64,000 bases of DNA from Endomychus coccineus (taxonomy: Eukaryota; Arthropoda; Insecta; Coleoptera; Endomychidae). The position numbers were made by a program, and so were the translations under genes. Positions 9,973 to 24,559 of this stretch are shown piece after piece. The notes beneath the pieces were generated by a model, which ran no database searches, had not been told where the DNA came from, and was given only the letters and a program-made list of their open reading frames with translations. Position 1 is the first letter of the stretch. Every line of letters begins with the position of its first letter. Location: NCBI GenBank assembly GCA_958510875.1, contig OY294067.1:196654901-196718900 (forward strand). The letters run 5' to 3'.

Positions 9973-10924
9973 AATTGATTTAAGATTCTTCATATTTCTT
10001 ATTCCGACTGGTAGTAAATTGCAAATTTTACTAGCTGAACAATTTTGAAATCTTTGATGTAAGTTATTTTTGCTTTTAGGAACTTTAATATGTTTATTGT
10101 AATTACTTCTACTATTATAGTGATGTGATATATAATTCTGTGATTTTGCTTTTGATATAAAAATAAGCAGCAGTTATAAAAATAAAGTGAACATATATTA
10201 AATATATTACTGTTGTACAATAGTTGTGTGGGGTTGTGTGTTATACATTTTTTTCTTTTTATTTATTATTTCGTTAAAATGATAAACTATCACAAAGTAA
10301 CGGCTCCCACAATTGAATTTTTAAAACATATGTATTACTCAAAGAGTTTTTGGAGTAAAATTTGTAAATTCATTGTACATTTCAGTATTTTGTAAGAATA
10401 ATAAACAATAAATGAAACCTGTTTGATAACATTTTCCTGTGCAAATGAACTTAACCTGACAGCTTTTTTTATTGTGTTACACACTTATACACATTTCCAA
10501 TATATTTATTTAACATAATAAAATTATATTATGTTTTATAACTTAACATAATTATCACTCTTGGGGATTGAAGTACGTATTACTTTTTCGATTCCACCTG
10601 GCATTTTTATTAGAGGCATAAGTTTATATTTCATAAACTCTAAAACTTGTTATACGATATTTCCTATGACTTTTCCAGTAATCAAAATTAAATTTACTCT
10701 CCTCACAGATCACCACTTAAATTAGAAACAAAATCAAGATATACGCATTCCGCATTGCTTTAAATGTACGTAAAAAAATAATCTGACAACTCGTCCGCCA
10801 TACTGGAATGGTGAAGCAGATACCTAATTATCATTTCGGATCCCTATATTACTTCTTCTGCTCCACAACTTTAAAAAGCGCGCCTATTTGATTTTAACAA
10901 CTTCCTGAAAGTTAAAAATTCGGT
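9973..10924. other. AT-rich interior of the P-type element, no gene seen
   Basis: There are only short low-complexity ORFs on both strands. This is probably what remains after loss of the transposase body. Confidence 0.5.
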
Positions 10925-11060
10925 GTAGAAGGGGAGACCGTGCGAGTGAGAGCGCACTACGAGCGTACTACATGTGCGAGAAGAACAGAATGTCCGACAG
11001 GTTACCAGCGGCTTCCTATGCTCAACATACTACTTGTCTACTCTATACTATTCCTCGTTG
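10925..11060 (+). repeat. Right TIR of the P-type element
   Basis: It is the inverted partner of 9,266-9,395. It is followed by the duplicated CTCGCTTA. Confidence 0.82.
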
Positions 11061-11068
11061 CTCGCTTA

Positions 11069-11606
11069 TGAGCTTATTTTGAGCCGCCACATCTAATTTA
11101 TTGATAGTAAGCGTCGATATTGCATAGAGGTTTAGGTATTTCCGCTCTGAAAAACTAAATCAAAAAGGTGTGTAATTATGATATGCGCTTGGTAGTGGTG
11201 TAAGGAAAACTGTATATAACCCAGTCATCTCAATCAATTAGCGTGTTATTCAGATACATGCGTACATATTCATTAGCTAGCTTATGATTTCGCTCCCAAC
11301 CACCTATAGTTTGACTGTACTAGCTGTAGAAACCTTGTTTGTTATATTTAGAAGCATAGTTAAATGTTCTGATACTTCGTTCTCATACTCAGTGTACATA
11401 TCCGCTCTGATTTCTTTCATGGGACCGTAATTCAATATGAAATAATTCAATAATGCTTTCGCTATGGTGCCTGCTTCTTTTTTCGGAATCGGTATCATAA
11501 CTACATATTTTTTAATTCGCATTGTATAGTTATCGCGTATGACATGAACCGATCGTTTCGATACAAGAAATGTCAAAAGTAAGTAAGTGGAAAAATCGCG
11601 AGACAT
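11069..11606 (-). pseudogene. Gypsy-2 integrase core remnant
   Basis: The open part (11,304-11,606) reads IPKKEAGTIAKALLNYF, then IRADMYTEYENEV, where a catalytic Asp is expected in the SDQG-type block. The sequence just downstream carries WERNHKLANEYVRMYLN (position of the catalytic Glu) and DDWVIYSFPYT, typical of Gypsy integrases. A stop falls inside this part. Confidence 0.7.
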
Positions 11607-12289
11607 ATTCTTTCATCTATATCGCGTTCTTAATTTCATTAATAATTTTTTTATTCACATTTACCACCAGTAAATAAATCATGATATTTTTGAATCTATT
11701 TATGTTCATCTTGATTGTCTGTTAAGATTTTAGGAACAATGTGTAGTATTATTGGCAAATTCTTTGAACATTTTTCATCAGTTTCTTCAAATAATCTATT
11801 GTGCACATTTGAAGTGATTTGTCATTTGATTTCAATTTTATGGTGTTTATTTTTTGTTCACCAGAAATGATGTCTAGCTTAGGAATATATTCTCTAGTGA
11901 ATTATTGCCATTACTGGAAGATATTAAATAACCTTAACTGCTGAGGTTCAACTTCGCATTCAAGAATAGGTAGTTTCATGATACTATAATTATCTAAAGT
12001 TTCGTGTAGTTTAGGGCTTGCTTAAATATTCCTGTTTCCGTTTTGGTTAATAGGATTAGTCATAGAGCGAGTATAGGTAGTATAATTGTGCCTTGATTCT
12101 CATAGCTCTTACTTTATTTATTATTTTCCGCTTTCCTTCTATGTACCTACTCGATATCGAATTGATATTCTCCTGAATCTAGTCTCATTCTGATTAATTT
12201 TGATGAGGGATTTGTAATTGAAAATTTTCCCAAATAATTTTTCCATATGAATAGGGTCAAGTTAGGCTGCTAGTACTTTTTCAAAAATA

Positions 12290-12430
12290 GATTTATTTGT
12301 TTCGCCCTTTGTGATTGATTCCGAAGCATATGCCATGGGCTCTATGTCTTCAAGAATATACTAGTACCCTACCATGAGCTTTGGTTGATGAGTCGGTTGT
12401 TAATATAAATTGCTTATTGAATCCGGATAT
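12290..12430 (-). pseudogene. Gypsy-2 RNase H remnant
   Basis: The minus strand reads QFILTTDSSTKAHGRVLVYS, which matches the start of Gypsy RNase H including the first catalytic Asp. Surrounding frames are broken. Confidence 0.55.
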
Positions 12431-13127
12431 TGTGGAATTGTTGGATGTATTATCGATTTATTAAGTGTTTTGAACAAACTCTGGCATTGTTTGGTGTTCA
12501 GGTCCTTAGTATTATTTGGCAAAGTTCGCCATGTGGTGTTCAGGTTCTTTGGATTCGTAGTATGGGTAATGTAGGAATAACTCGGGGATTGGTGATAGAT
12601 CATTCAACACCTTCACATCTAGATAACTTGCACTATTAACAATCGTAGATTTATGCAGTATCTTGGCATGATCTTTTGCCATACTCTGGATACCTCATCA
12701 GATCATACTATATTCTATTATACTCTACTATACTAACTATACTAATTTATCTTAATTACACTCGTTAACTATATACAAATATAAAAGCATCAAGGTGGAG
12801 CCTTGTCTTATTACGAAGGTTGATATTGACTTCTCACCTTGCTGACCCAATTCTTATGTTGCGTATTTTTATCACAACATTTCTATTTACTATATCGGTA
12901 GCCTACCTAGGTCACGGTACCAATTCTCTTCAGGAAAGTAGAGCAAATTATTGAATTATAAAATACATGAAATCTGAAGAAAAAATCTTCATTATTCCAT
13001 TACAATTGTTCTGTCGAAAACTTCTTGTTCTTTCTTTGCTAATTCATTTAAATGTCTCGAGATTGCTGCAAAACTTCAAATAAATCTACGCTAATGATTG
13101 CAAAATGCATCGGAGCATTTGTATGGT

Positions 13128-13694
13128 TCACCATTCGTTGAGGTTTAGTATATCATATTTCGTATCGTCGGGTAGAATTCCTTGACCCGTTATCCTGAGA
13201 TCTTGATAATTTACTTCGTTCCGAAAGAATCTACAATTTTTGCGGTTCTTATTTTGGATTAAATATTCTGCACTTCTCAAATACATTTCTTCAAATTTGT
13301 TGATGTTGATTTTTTGAGCAACCGATAACGAATAAATCATCCATTCATAGGAATGCTTTTTTGGGAGTCTTGCTTTCGAATGCCATGAAAAACAGTCCTT
13401 GAAAACTATTTAGGACCGACTTTTGATCCGAATGGTAGTATTGTGAATCTGTATGAACCAGAATTTGTGCCAAACGTTCTTGTATCGCATGAATCTTCAT
13501 TCAATTGTATTCAATGGAAACCCGCCTTCAAATGTAACGTTGAAAACCATTCTGCTCTACCAAGTTGATCCAAAATATCGTCACTGCTTGGTGAAGGGAA
13601 TTTATCGGCTATACAAGTTTTTCATTCAATTGTCTATAGTCAATGACTAGACGCCATTCATTTTCCCCGTTAACTGATCCAATATCACACCATA
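13128..13694 (-). pseudogene. Gypsy-2 reverse transcriptase remnant
   Basis: The minus strand contains EWRLVIDYRQLNEKL, FPSPSSDDILDQLGRAEWFS and YRFTILPFGSKVGP in the order of Gypsy RT motifs 2-4. Frame changes and stops separate them. The remnant stops at 13,694, where a tRNA-like/TIR sequence begins. Confidence 0.72.
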
Positions 13695-14188
13695 TCTGGT
13701 GTGTGTAGGACAAAATTCATCTCATTAGAAGTGACTCAGGTTGTATACTACATTTAAATTAATTAATTCAAGTCCTCCATAGCTGGGCGGTTAAGCCACG
13801 TAAGTTTGTAATTAATTTCTCGGGTTCGAATCTGGTGTAGGAAAAAATATCAATTTCAGTAGAATGCCAGTACACAGATGACTAGTTCACAGACTGCAGA
13901 TTGAAAAAACATAGATTTGCCAGACCATAGTTGGGAGAATCATAGATTACCAAACCATAGCCTACCTGTCCATCGATTGATGAACCATAGAGCATAGTTG
14001 GGTGTACCATAGATAACCAGACCATAGACCATCGATTGGTGAACCATATACTTCTATGACTGCGCATGCGCGATTGTAGATGACCTTGGAATGGACCGTT
14101 TTCTGCGAAATGAACCTTAGATTTCCTTATGGAGATTTACATGCAAAAAAAGTCGATTTTGAGGCCGAACCGGTGCAGCACATCTACT
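13695..14188 (-). repeat. Solitary TIR end of a PolB-type Maverick relative
   Basis: The reverse complement starts AGTAGATGTGCTGCACCGG at 14188, the same first bases as M2. It continues through CGCGCATGCGCAGTCATAG and a run of degenerate CATAG-containing repeats to a tRNA-like unit. It matches 16,374-17,030 and 41,742-42,370 in the opposite orientation. No interior remains: Gypsy-2 abuts it. Confidence 0.75.
13771..13842 (+). repeat. tRNA-like unit in TIR
   Basis: It has an A-box-like TAGCTGGGCGGTTAAG and a B-box GGTTCGAATCT. There is no proper anticodon arm, so it is a tRNA-derived module, not a functional tRNA. Confidence 0.6.
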
Positions 14189-15229
14189 GACTCCGTATGC
14201 TTACTGCACATTAGTAATATCGCGCAATTACGAACAATCTTCTCTCCAACTTGACTTGCTATCATCTGTTATATATTAATAATTAACTATATCCAACAAT
14301 GAATCATTATGATTATTCCTGATTGATCTATGACGTAATCGTTAAGTATCACATACAGCCTGATCATAAAAAACGGACATAATGTTGGTAAATTAGTCAC
14401 CTGGCACCACAAGGTGACGAGTTGATCCTACATGGTAAGTGGAGTTGTTCGATAGATCGTTAAATATAGATATCAAACAAGTTGATGACCCTCACTCATA
14501 TTATAATGTACTATGCATCCGGATGTTTAACAAATAAATAATCGAATGAAAGTCGGTCAGGTCTAATCGATCAAAACTAACTTAATATTTATATATGACG
14601 ATCCTGCAATTCCTGCAAATTCTGCCATGGAATCATAGGATCCCAGGATCAATAGTACAAATTGATAAAAAGAAAGTGTACGGCTAATTCCAAACAATCT
14701 GAAATCACGGGAAAGATGATTTCGAATTTCATCGTGGATCAACTATTTATATTCAGGTACCAACAGGTTTTAAGAATTGCACTATATGTAATAGCTATAT
14801 TTATACTGACACTCCTTATATTATAGTTTAGGGAGGCGTACCGAAGAGGAATAACATGAGATTTATCAAGTAATTTGGTCCACAGAACCAAAGTAGGAGA
14901 CGCTCAAAAGTGAGCTATTAAAATAAGTCTCAAATTATGAAATTCATAACTGACGTTCTCCCTGGATTTACATCCGTGCCGATGTTGATGTACTCTTTCG
15001 TAAGTGAACAATTCAAGAAAGTTCAGTCTGCAATTTCGCAATACATATTGCATTAGTTATATAAGAAATATATTTAGAATAGTAGACTGCTGATGTGCAA
15101 CTGATGAAATTTTGCGCAATGTTTATATTAAAATATATAATATTGAGATCATATTGGTTCAAATTTACGATTTATTAGTCATTTTAAGGCGTTATAATGT
15201 GAGTGCATTTTTGATCCACTGAAGTTGAA
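14189..15229. other. Intergenic, nothing recognised
   Basis: AT-rich sequence without a supported ORF, repeat or RNA signal. Confidence 0.4.
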
Positions 15230-15231
15230 AA

Positions 15232-16250
15232 ATGTACATTAATTGTATATGTGTATATGTCTATATGTCCTTCATAAATTGTAAATCGATTTCAAACATT
15301 TTAGTAATGAAAAGCAAGTACCAAAATGTCGAAGAGTCTGATCAATATCGTAATCAGTTTGTATTAGTCTCCAAATTTAAACCAAAACCAAATAAATATA
15401 ATGATAAAAACAATTTTCACAATGTTGAGAGACTGGGTGATAAGAGCGTTCCAAACATTCAAAATAGCTTACTGATACCTTCTCCGTATACAGAGATAAT
15501 AAATTCACTAATCGTTGATGTATGAATATACGAATCGGTCTCTGAAAGCGATAATGATGGAAGAGGAGACTTTTCTGAACTCGGATACAACCATAAACGG
15601 CAAAATAGCTATGACCAGAATAATTTTACTAGTAAAATCTTACCAAATGGATTTGACGGTTCTGTTGATAGACGACAATAATTTTCAGACTGAAAATTAC
15701 TGGAAGTAAATGCAGATGGTCATGCTGATAATGCAGTAGCACATGTTTGAACAAAGCTGACCACAAAAGCACGCTACATAATAACAGAAAATGACAAGAT
15801 AAATAAATTTGTAATAAAACTCAGAACTGGTTTAGAAAGTGAGAATTCACAATTAGTGCTGACTTGTTATTGTTAAGACAAAGATGAAATACAACAAAAT
15901 ATGCTGCGGAAGTCGAAAGTCTAGCGAACAGCTTAAGAAGAGGATATATTTACGAAGGTGTTCCGGTAGCAGTAGCAGACTTATATTCGGCATACTGCAG
16001 TAAAAGCCTTACAGACGGGATTACCAACTCAGTTAGGACCACAAAAACAGAAATATATGTGAAGGATTTCAACATTGTATAATCCTTCCACATTGTTAAT
16101 GAAGATTCTCCTATACCTGCTGACGGTATATTAGTCCGAGACTTCATTTCCAATTTTCAATGGACTATTACGATGAGAATTAATCTTCAAGATATTATTA
16201 TACCAATATGTAATAGTCCAGATGAAAATATCATAACAATAAAAAAGCTG
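15232..16250 (+). pseudogene. Degenerate Gypsy gag-protease remnant (Gypsy-3)
   Basis: A gag-like segment around 15,910-16,070 reads EVESLANSLRRGYIYEGVPV and KSLTDGITNSV. It runs into a protease-end pattern, FHIVNEDSPIPADGILVRDF (about 16,083-16,145), found at the end of mdg1/412-type Gypsy proteases. The zinc knuckle and protease active site are missing, so the part between is deleted. The ORF at 15,232-15,525 may be the gag N-terminal side, but I see no motif in it. Confidence 0.55.
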
Positions 16251-16632
16251 AGTAAATATCATGCATAGATGTTTATCTCAACAAGCAATAGAACAGATGA
16301 TTGAGAGATAAACAATAAATACCTAAGCTTGCAAAAAATTAGACAATAACTTTATGTGAAGAATTTTCAGATAAACGGTCCATTCCAAGGTCATCTACAA
16401 TCGCGCATGCGCAGTCATAGAAGTATATGGTTCACCAATCGATGGTCTATGGTCTGGAAATCTATGGTTCACCCAACTATGCTCTATGGTTCATCAATCG
16501 ATGGACAGGTAGGCTATGGTTTGGTAATCTATGATTCTCCCAACTATGGTCTGGCAAATCTATGTTTTTTCAATCTGCAGTCTGTGAACTAGTCATCTGT
16601 GTACTGGCATTCTACTGAAATTGATATTTTTT

Positions 16633-16703
16633 CCTACACCAGATTCGAACCCGAGAAATTAATTACAAACTTAGGTGGCTTAACCGCCCAGCTATGGAGG
16701 ACT
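16633..16703 (-). repeat. tRNA-like unit 1, element A TIR
   Basis: The minus strand has the A-box-like TAGCTGGGCGGTTAAG and the B-box GGTTCGAATCT. Confidence 0.58.
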
Positions 16704-16762
16704 TGAATTAATCAATTTAAATGTAGCATACAACCTGAGTCACTTCTACTGAAATGAATTTT

Positions 16763-16838
16763 GTCCTACACACACCAGATTCGAACCCGAGAAATAAATT
16801 CTAAAGTCAACAGCTCAACCGCTCAGCTATGGAGGACT
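16763..16838 (-). repeat. tRNA-like unit 2, element A TIR
   Basis: Same boxes on the minus strand (TAGCTGAGCGG; GGTTCGAATCT). It is tandem with unit 1 after a roughly 60-bp linker. Confidence 0.58.
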
Positions 16839-16900
16839 TGAGAATGAGTGATTTCAATGTAGTATATATAATCTGAGTCAACTCTACTGAAATTAATTTT

Positions 16901-16976
16901 GTCCTACACACACCAGATTCGAACCTGGGAAATAAATTCCAAAATCGACGCCTTAACCGCTGAGCTATGAAAGACT
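16901..16976 (-). repeat. tRNA-like unit 3, element A TIR
   Basis: Boxes TAGCTCAGCGGTTAAGG and GGTTCGAATCT are intact, and the T arm CCAG/CTGG pairs perfectly. The anticodon arm is not formed. Confidence 0.6.
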
Positions 16977-17339
16977 TGAGAATAAGCGATTTCAATGTAG
17001 TATATATAGCTCCGGTTCACCTTAGGTTTGTCATGTAAAAGGTATTTCTATGTCACCTTGATTAGTGATTGTTTCATCTTGATTATTCATCTTGATTATA
17101 GGTAAAGGAGAGCCCAACTTCATCCATAATAATTTTAAATCGAAAGAATGTGATTTCTATTTTGTGTCACACAATTAGTTTGAAAGTTGAAAATAGTAAT
17201 TCTGAACACGTGCTTCAATATTCAGACGATTCATTTTTCCTACCTCCATTTTGACATTCAGATAAGACGCTATGTTTATTTAAAAAATCCGGGTAGGGTA
17301 GAAGAATAAACTATGTTAATTTTCTCAAATGTTAAATAT

Positions 17340-17616
17340 ACAATAGGTACGATAACAACAACACGTTGCACATATTTATCTCTAACTTGTGTAACAACAA
17401 CAACATAGATCAATTGCATGTATGCACGTGTACATTTTTATTTATGATGTAATCACATATATTGTTTGTGGAATAGTTCTGCATATTCGTACCTACATTT
17501 TGGAAGAAAATCTAGTTTGACGTCAATACTGAATATGTTCAAATAGCTGTGAGATGTGAGAAACGATTACAGATCAAATTCGTTATGAGTAAGCCAGCAA
17601 GCAAGCAAAAAAAAAA
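17340..17616 (+). promoter_or_regulatory. Shared upstream region of the element-A plus-strand gene
   Basis: Blocks of TAACTTGTGTAACAACAAC, a tract with TGCATGTATGCACRTGTACAT, and TTGACGTCAATACTG precede the first exon. The same blocks precede first exons at 22,612 (minus) and 63,270 (minus). Their conservation upstream of three starts suggests a promoter. Confidence 0.55.
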
Positions 17617-18838
17617 ATGGAAAGTGCATCTAACATATTCACTAAAACGCGAATGCTTAACTGGATGGTGGTACAGTGAGTTATTTATTTCATCCTAATC
17701 TTAGTATATCATGAGTGTAAAAAAATGCCGTTATCTTCTAGTAATTATTCTGAGGAAGAAATAGCACGCGAAATGGAGTATCTCGATTTATTAGTGTCAG
17801 GAGGAGTTTTATTCCAGGAATCAAGTTTGAACCCTATAGAAATAATCGATTTAACGTATGTTTTTTATTTTTTTTTTCTGAGTAATATTTCGAATATCAA
17901 TTTACTTTTATCATCAACAGATGTCCTGAGATACTCCTAGCAGAATCATCAATGCCGCCCACTCCTACATCGCTTGAAATGCAGGTGATGGTGTATGTGA
18001 TTTTTCAACTTGTGAAATATTTACTCCGTAATTTTATCAATTTCTTATTATAGATCAAACGAATTGCCTGCACCAATATAAATAATCGATTTGACGTATG
18101 TTTTTTTTTTAATTTTTTTCTGAATAATATTTCGATTATCAATTCACTTTTATCATCAACAGATGTCCTGAGATACTCCTAGCAGAATCATCAATGCCGC
18201 CCACTCCTACATCGCTTGAAATGCAGGTGATGGTGTATGTGATTTTTCAACTTGTGAAATATTTACTCCGTAATTTTATCAATTTCTTATTATAGATCAA
18301 ACGAATTGCCTGCACCAATATAAATAATCGATTTGACGTATGTTTTTTTTTTAATTTTTTTCTGAATAATATTTCGATTATCAATTTACTTTTATCATCA
18401 ACAGATGTCCTGAGATACTCCTAGCAGAGTCATCAATGCCGCCCACTTCTCCACCGCTTGAAATGCAGGTGATAGTGTATGTGATTTTTCAACTTGTGAA
18501 ATATTTACTCCGTAATTTTATCAATTTCTAATTACAGATCAAACGAGTTGCCTGCACCAATGGAAATAATCGATTCAACGTTTATTCATCGAGATTCTGA
18601 TGTAATTTTATCATCAACAGATGTCCTGAGATACTCCTAGCAGAGTCGCCAACGCCGCCCACTCCTCCACCGCTTGAAATGCAGGTGATAGTGTATGTGA
18701 TTTTTCAACTTGTGAAATATTTACTCCGTAATTTTATCAATTTCTTATTACAGATCGAACGAGTTGCCTGCACCAATGAAAATAATCGATTCAACGTTTA
18801 TTCATCGAGATTCTGATGTAATTAGAAATGTAACTTAG
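17617..18838 (+). pseudogene. Multi-exon gene of element A with tandemly repeated exons
   Basis: Exon 1 (17617-17675) encodes a short leader ending KTRMLNWMVV and joins in phase 2 to exon 2 (17742-17855; NYSEEEIAREMEYLDLLVSG ... EIIDLT). Exon 1 resembles the exon at 55,425 in M2 (KTQMRRWMVD, same phase). Downstream, 64-nt exon-like blocks with AG/GT borders start at 17,921, 18,163, 18,405 and 18,621, alternating with 42-nt blocks ending EIIDL/S-T. The last frame ends at TAG 18836-18838. Not all predicted junctions keep one frame, so I treat it as decayed or mis-modelled. Function unknown. Confidence 0.45.
17860..18800 (+). repeat. Tandem repeats of exon-intron units (period 242, 242, 216 bp)
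   Basis: Near-identical units each contain a T-rich acceptor, ATGTCCTGAGATACTCCTAG, a donor, a second acceptor and a short Asn-rich block. The near identity of units 2 and 3 implies recent duplication. Confidence 0.85.
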
Positions 18839-19141
18839 TCTTATCCTATAAAATGATAGAATAATTATGATATCACACATGTTTTATTTACATTCCTCCT
18901 CCAAGGAGACTTGTTACGTGAACAACATATAAAAAATGATGTCATCAAAAATATCAGTGATTGCATTGATGGGTAAAATAGATGTCTATCAAAAAAAAAG
19001 GATGTCATTCAAAATATCAGTAATTGCATTGATGGGTCGAATTAAATACACGTCGTATAAAATTAATAATCTAATTCTATAAAATAAAAAAAAATAATTA
19101 TGATATCACACTTATTTTATTTACGATTCAGAATAATCTGA

Positions 19142-21471
<2,330 letters not shown>

Positions 21472-21536
<65 letters not shown>
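21472..21536. repeat. (ATT)n microsatellite
   Basis: About 21 ATT units. Confidence 0.95.
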
Positions 21537-21729
21537 TACCGATGCATAACATAATAAAGGAAGGTAAACAAAAGATGAGTTCATGAACAAGGCTCATTTC
21601 CACACCCACCACAAGGGTAGAGCAAGAGGGTGCGTTTTTGTTTCGCGGTATCCCCTGTAGACCTAATCCGCATCAACAATAAGTTTTAGGTATAACTTAA
21701 ATCTACATTAAAATTTAAAAAATGACTAT

Positions 21730-22612
21730 TCATAAATATGCAATTAAATATTGATCCCCAGTTTGGTGGCTCATTTTCGGAATCTATGAAGAGAAACAAC
21801 AGTTAGTTATCTAGTAATGAAAGCAAACATAAATGAATACTCACATTATTCAGCAAACTACTTAAATCATCTCTGCTCCCACTAACCAAATATTCAGTCA
21901 TTGTCTGCGGATCTATGGAAAATCGACACCCATACACCCTTTTTAGATTTTCCATATTCAATTAGAGACAGAACAACAACTATCAGACATCAATAATGAG
22001 AAAAAACTATTTATTTCTAATGGGAACTTATTTCATTAAGTAATCTTGTTAATGCGGGACCGAGAATATTCAGACGCACCACAAATTTCTCCAAAGGTCG
22101 AGGCTGAGGGGGTGTCACTGAAATAGGTGAATCTCGTGACCTATAATGATAATAATTATAAAGATCTTTTATTTGAAATAATCAGGGAATTAGAATGAAA
22201 TACGTCCGTGAGAGGAGACTCCAGCTGTGCAGGCGGAGAATAAGGAGTAGGATGAGGAGAAGGAGATCATCCATGAATTCCTTCCGGTGTGAGTGATTCG
22301 TCTAATCTGTATTAAAAATAAAGAGAATCATCATTTCACTATTTTGTAAGCTAAAAGAGGGTGGTATGGTAGTGTGGGTGAAGTTGGAGGAAAAGATTGG
22401 TGAGGGGTGTGGCGAAGCATCGTCATATGGTCTATTGGGAAAGTAGAATTAGCATTAAGATAATTCGTAAGTTAATCGGAAAAATTAAATAGTTTATCAC
22501 CTCTGAAAAATAGTATATATTCATACTGTACTCAAAAATGAAAGAAATAAAGAACTTACTGTGCCTCCATCCTAGGTTCCATCTGTCCACACATTGCGCT
22601 TTCACAATTCAT
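21730..22612 (-). CDS. Multi-exon gene of element A, minus strand, proline-rich, unknown
   Basis: Exon 1 starts ATG at 22612 (MNCESAMCGQMEPRMEA) with a donor at about 22,559. Later blocks with AG/GT borders encode PYDDASPHPSPIF, a Pro-rich stretch with an in-frame stop if the frame is chosen correctly (LTPEGIHG then stop), and then PLEKFVVRLNILGPALTRLL. A further block reads MENLKRVYGCRFSIDPQTM, and the last ends at TGA 21732-21730. The last two blocks match the element-C gene (SLEKFVVR; MERLRTQIGCRYLIEPQ), so this is a real gene family of PolB-type elements. Exon edges are my reading. Function unknown. Confidence 0.45.
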
Positions 22613-22900
22613 CGTTTTCTGTGATCATTGCTTCCATACCACAGCTATTTAAACATATCCAGTATTGACGTCAAACTTGATTTTTTTATTGAAATTGCAT
22701 TATAAATAAAAATGTACATGTGCATACATGCAATTAATGTATGTTGTTGTTGTTGTTACACAAGTTAGAGATAAGGTAAATACGTGTAACGTGTTGTTGT
22801 TATTGCATCATCTTTCACATCTTACGTGTATTATAAATAAATGCAATGGAAAAGTACTTTCGCTGATTCGGAATTGTTTATAGAAAAATGCATGCATTGA
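22613..22900 (-). promoter_or_regulatory. Shared upstream region of the minus-strand gene
   Basis: It contains the AGTATTGACGTCAAACTTG block, TGTACATGTGCATACATGCA and a TTGTTGTTGTTACACAAGTT block, also found before 17,617 and 63,270. Confidence 0.5.
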
Positions 22901-23819
22901 CGTAACCTTGCTCACTAGTAGTATTTACGATAGATCAAGTAAATTTCCACATTTTATAGGTGAATTTAGTGTTTAGTGCATTTGTTCAAGTAAGTAATTC
23001 TTCATTAATTGATTTTTATAATTTCTTTTATCTATATATATTCTAAGCAAATGTGTACACATGTCATGAACTTGTTAATTTCAATAGGTTATTTTTGTTC
23101 AGTGCAATCTATATCCATCAATTTGTTTATTTGTTTGATAATACCTATATTTAGCAGCTGTTTTTGTTAGAATTTCATTAGATACCTTTTTATCATTCAA
23201 TGTATGATATTTTAGTTGTTTTTCTAAAAAGTAATTCATATAATCCTCTAGTACCAGTATATGTTCCACCTTTTACTACTATGTCTACACCATCTATTTC
23301 TAAACTTGAATTACCAATCGAAAATTTCTCCATCATAGGAATCGTTAGTTTTCTTATCTAATTTATTTTCTATATCTTCCAAATGTTTAGTTATCGCTGA
23401 AAATATTTTTTTTATATCCAATTTATTTTCATCTCCTTTCTGTCCTTGTATCCATATCAGAAATTATCAAAACACTTTCTATATCTCCCTTTATCGAAAG
23501 CATATTCACAAGAAAAATCAACCTACTTTATTCAATCTGGTAAATATACTGAAATTTCAGAACTAGAATTACCAATTGAAAATTTCTCCATCATAGGATT
23601 ATAACGAATTTCCAAACTAAGTATGTTTGAATAAAGTAGGTTGATAGATATATATGTAATTAACCAAAATTGAACAGTTTCAATCAGCTATTAAACAGCT
23701 TAAAAACAACTTCAGAAAAACTGTTTTCAAACAGCTTTAGACAGCTATTAAACAGCTTCAAACAGGTATTGAACAGCTACAATCAGGTATTGAACAGCTT
23801 CAAACATCTATTGCATAGT
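22901..23819. other. Non-coding interior of element A
   Basis: 23,040-23,410 matches 42,840-43,070 of element C (blocks TGTGTACACATGTCATGAA and TTTTTGTTAGAATTTCATT). I see no gene. 23,685-23,800 is a short CAGCTT-containing direct repeat. Confidence 0.5.
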
Positions 23820-24450
23820 TGGACATTTAGAAGATTCAGTATAATTTCCTTATAATCCACCGGTACATATCGTTCGAGAGTTCTTATAAACGAGTAATTT
23901 CAAGAGTAATAAAATTCAGATATAATAATATCATCCCGCTGCTTACATATAGGTTACGAGCAATCTCAACAGAGACCATTTAGGAGATTCAGTATAATTT
24001 CCTTATAATCCACCGGTACATATCGTTCGAGAGCTCTTATAAACGAGTGATTTCAAGAGCAAGAAATTCAGATATATTAATATCATCCTGCTGAACATTT
24101 AGGAGATTCAGTATAATTTCCTTTTAATCCACCGGTACATATCGTTCGAGAGTTCTTATAAACGGGTGATTTCAAGTGTAATAAAATTCAGATATATTAA
24201 TATCATCCCGCTGTTAACATATAGGTTACGAGCAATCTCAACAGAGGTCATTTAGGAGATTCAGTATAATTTCCTTATAATCCACCGGTACATATCGTTC
24301 GAGAGACAAATATATAAAAAAAAATTTAGATAGAGCATGTATGGAACATGATATTGCATACTTGATTCAATCTTGTAAATATACTGAAAACTTGTGTGTA
24401 ATACCCTTATATTCCAGCGGTACATATCGTTCGAAAGTTCTTATAAGCGT
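23820..24450 (+). repeat. PolB-upstream repeat array, element A
   Basis: Five copies share the core CCACCGGTACATATCGTTCG followed by AGAGTTCTTATAA. The core falls near 23,860, 24,012, 24,135, 24,285 and 24,417, and most copies are preceded by TTTAGGAGATTCAGTATAAT. The array ends about 110 bp before the PolB start. The same core, inverted, is repeated upstream of PolB in M2. Confidence 0.85.
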
Positions 24451-24559
24451 GTGATTTCAAGAGCAATTGGAAGTAAGCATTTAGAGAAGATTGTTCCACC
24501 ATTTTCAAGCGATAAAGAGTTATCTCATTTACTAATTTCCAATTCTATCGCAGATCAAA

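Larger units (their letters stand above)
9266..11060 (+). mobile_element. P-superfamily DNA transposon, internally deleted (1,795 bp)
   Basis: Imperfect terminal inverted repeats of about 130 bp start CAACGAGG at 9266 and end CCTCGTTG at 11060. They share blocks such as TGTCGGACATTCTGT and GCTCTCACTCGCACG. The flanks carry an exact 8-bp duplication, CTCGCTTA (9258-9265 and 11061-11068). An 8-bp duplication plus a THAP domain is characteristic of P elements. The only coding content seen is a THAP exon set at the left; the transposase catalytic region is absent. Confidence 0.85.
9060..13694 (-). mobile_element. Degenerate Ty3/Gypsy element Gypsy-2, split by a P-type transposon
   Basis: Reading on the minus strand from 13,694 down there are RT, RNase H, integrase core and integrase C-terminal remnants in the normal Gypsy order, all full of stops. 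The P-type element (9,266-11,060) separates the integrase core from its C-terminal module. Its upstream part (protease, gag) is lost where a Maverick-type TIR begins at 13,695. No LTRs were recognised. Confidence 0.78.
16374..17030 (+). repeat. TIR of element A
   Basis: It starts AACGGTCCATTCCAAGG, homologous to about position 115 onward of the 14,188 terminus. It contains the CGCGCATGCGCAG block and three tRNA-like units. It is closely similar to 41,742-42,370. Confidence 0.72.

Noticed and set aside
13882..14067. 61-aa ORF repeated at 16356-16592 and 41812-42009
   Set aside because: It spans short CATAG-containing repeats of the TIRs; reading frame and length differ between copies.
16633..16976. 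Functional tRNA genes
   Set aside because: A/B boxes and T arm are present but no anticodon arm forms; the units are tandem and tied to TIRs.
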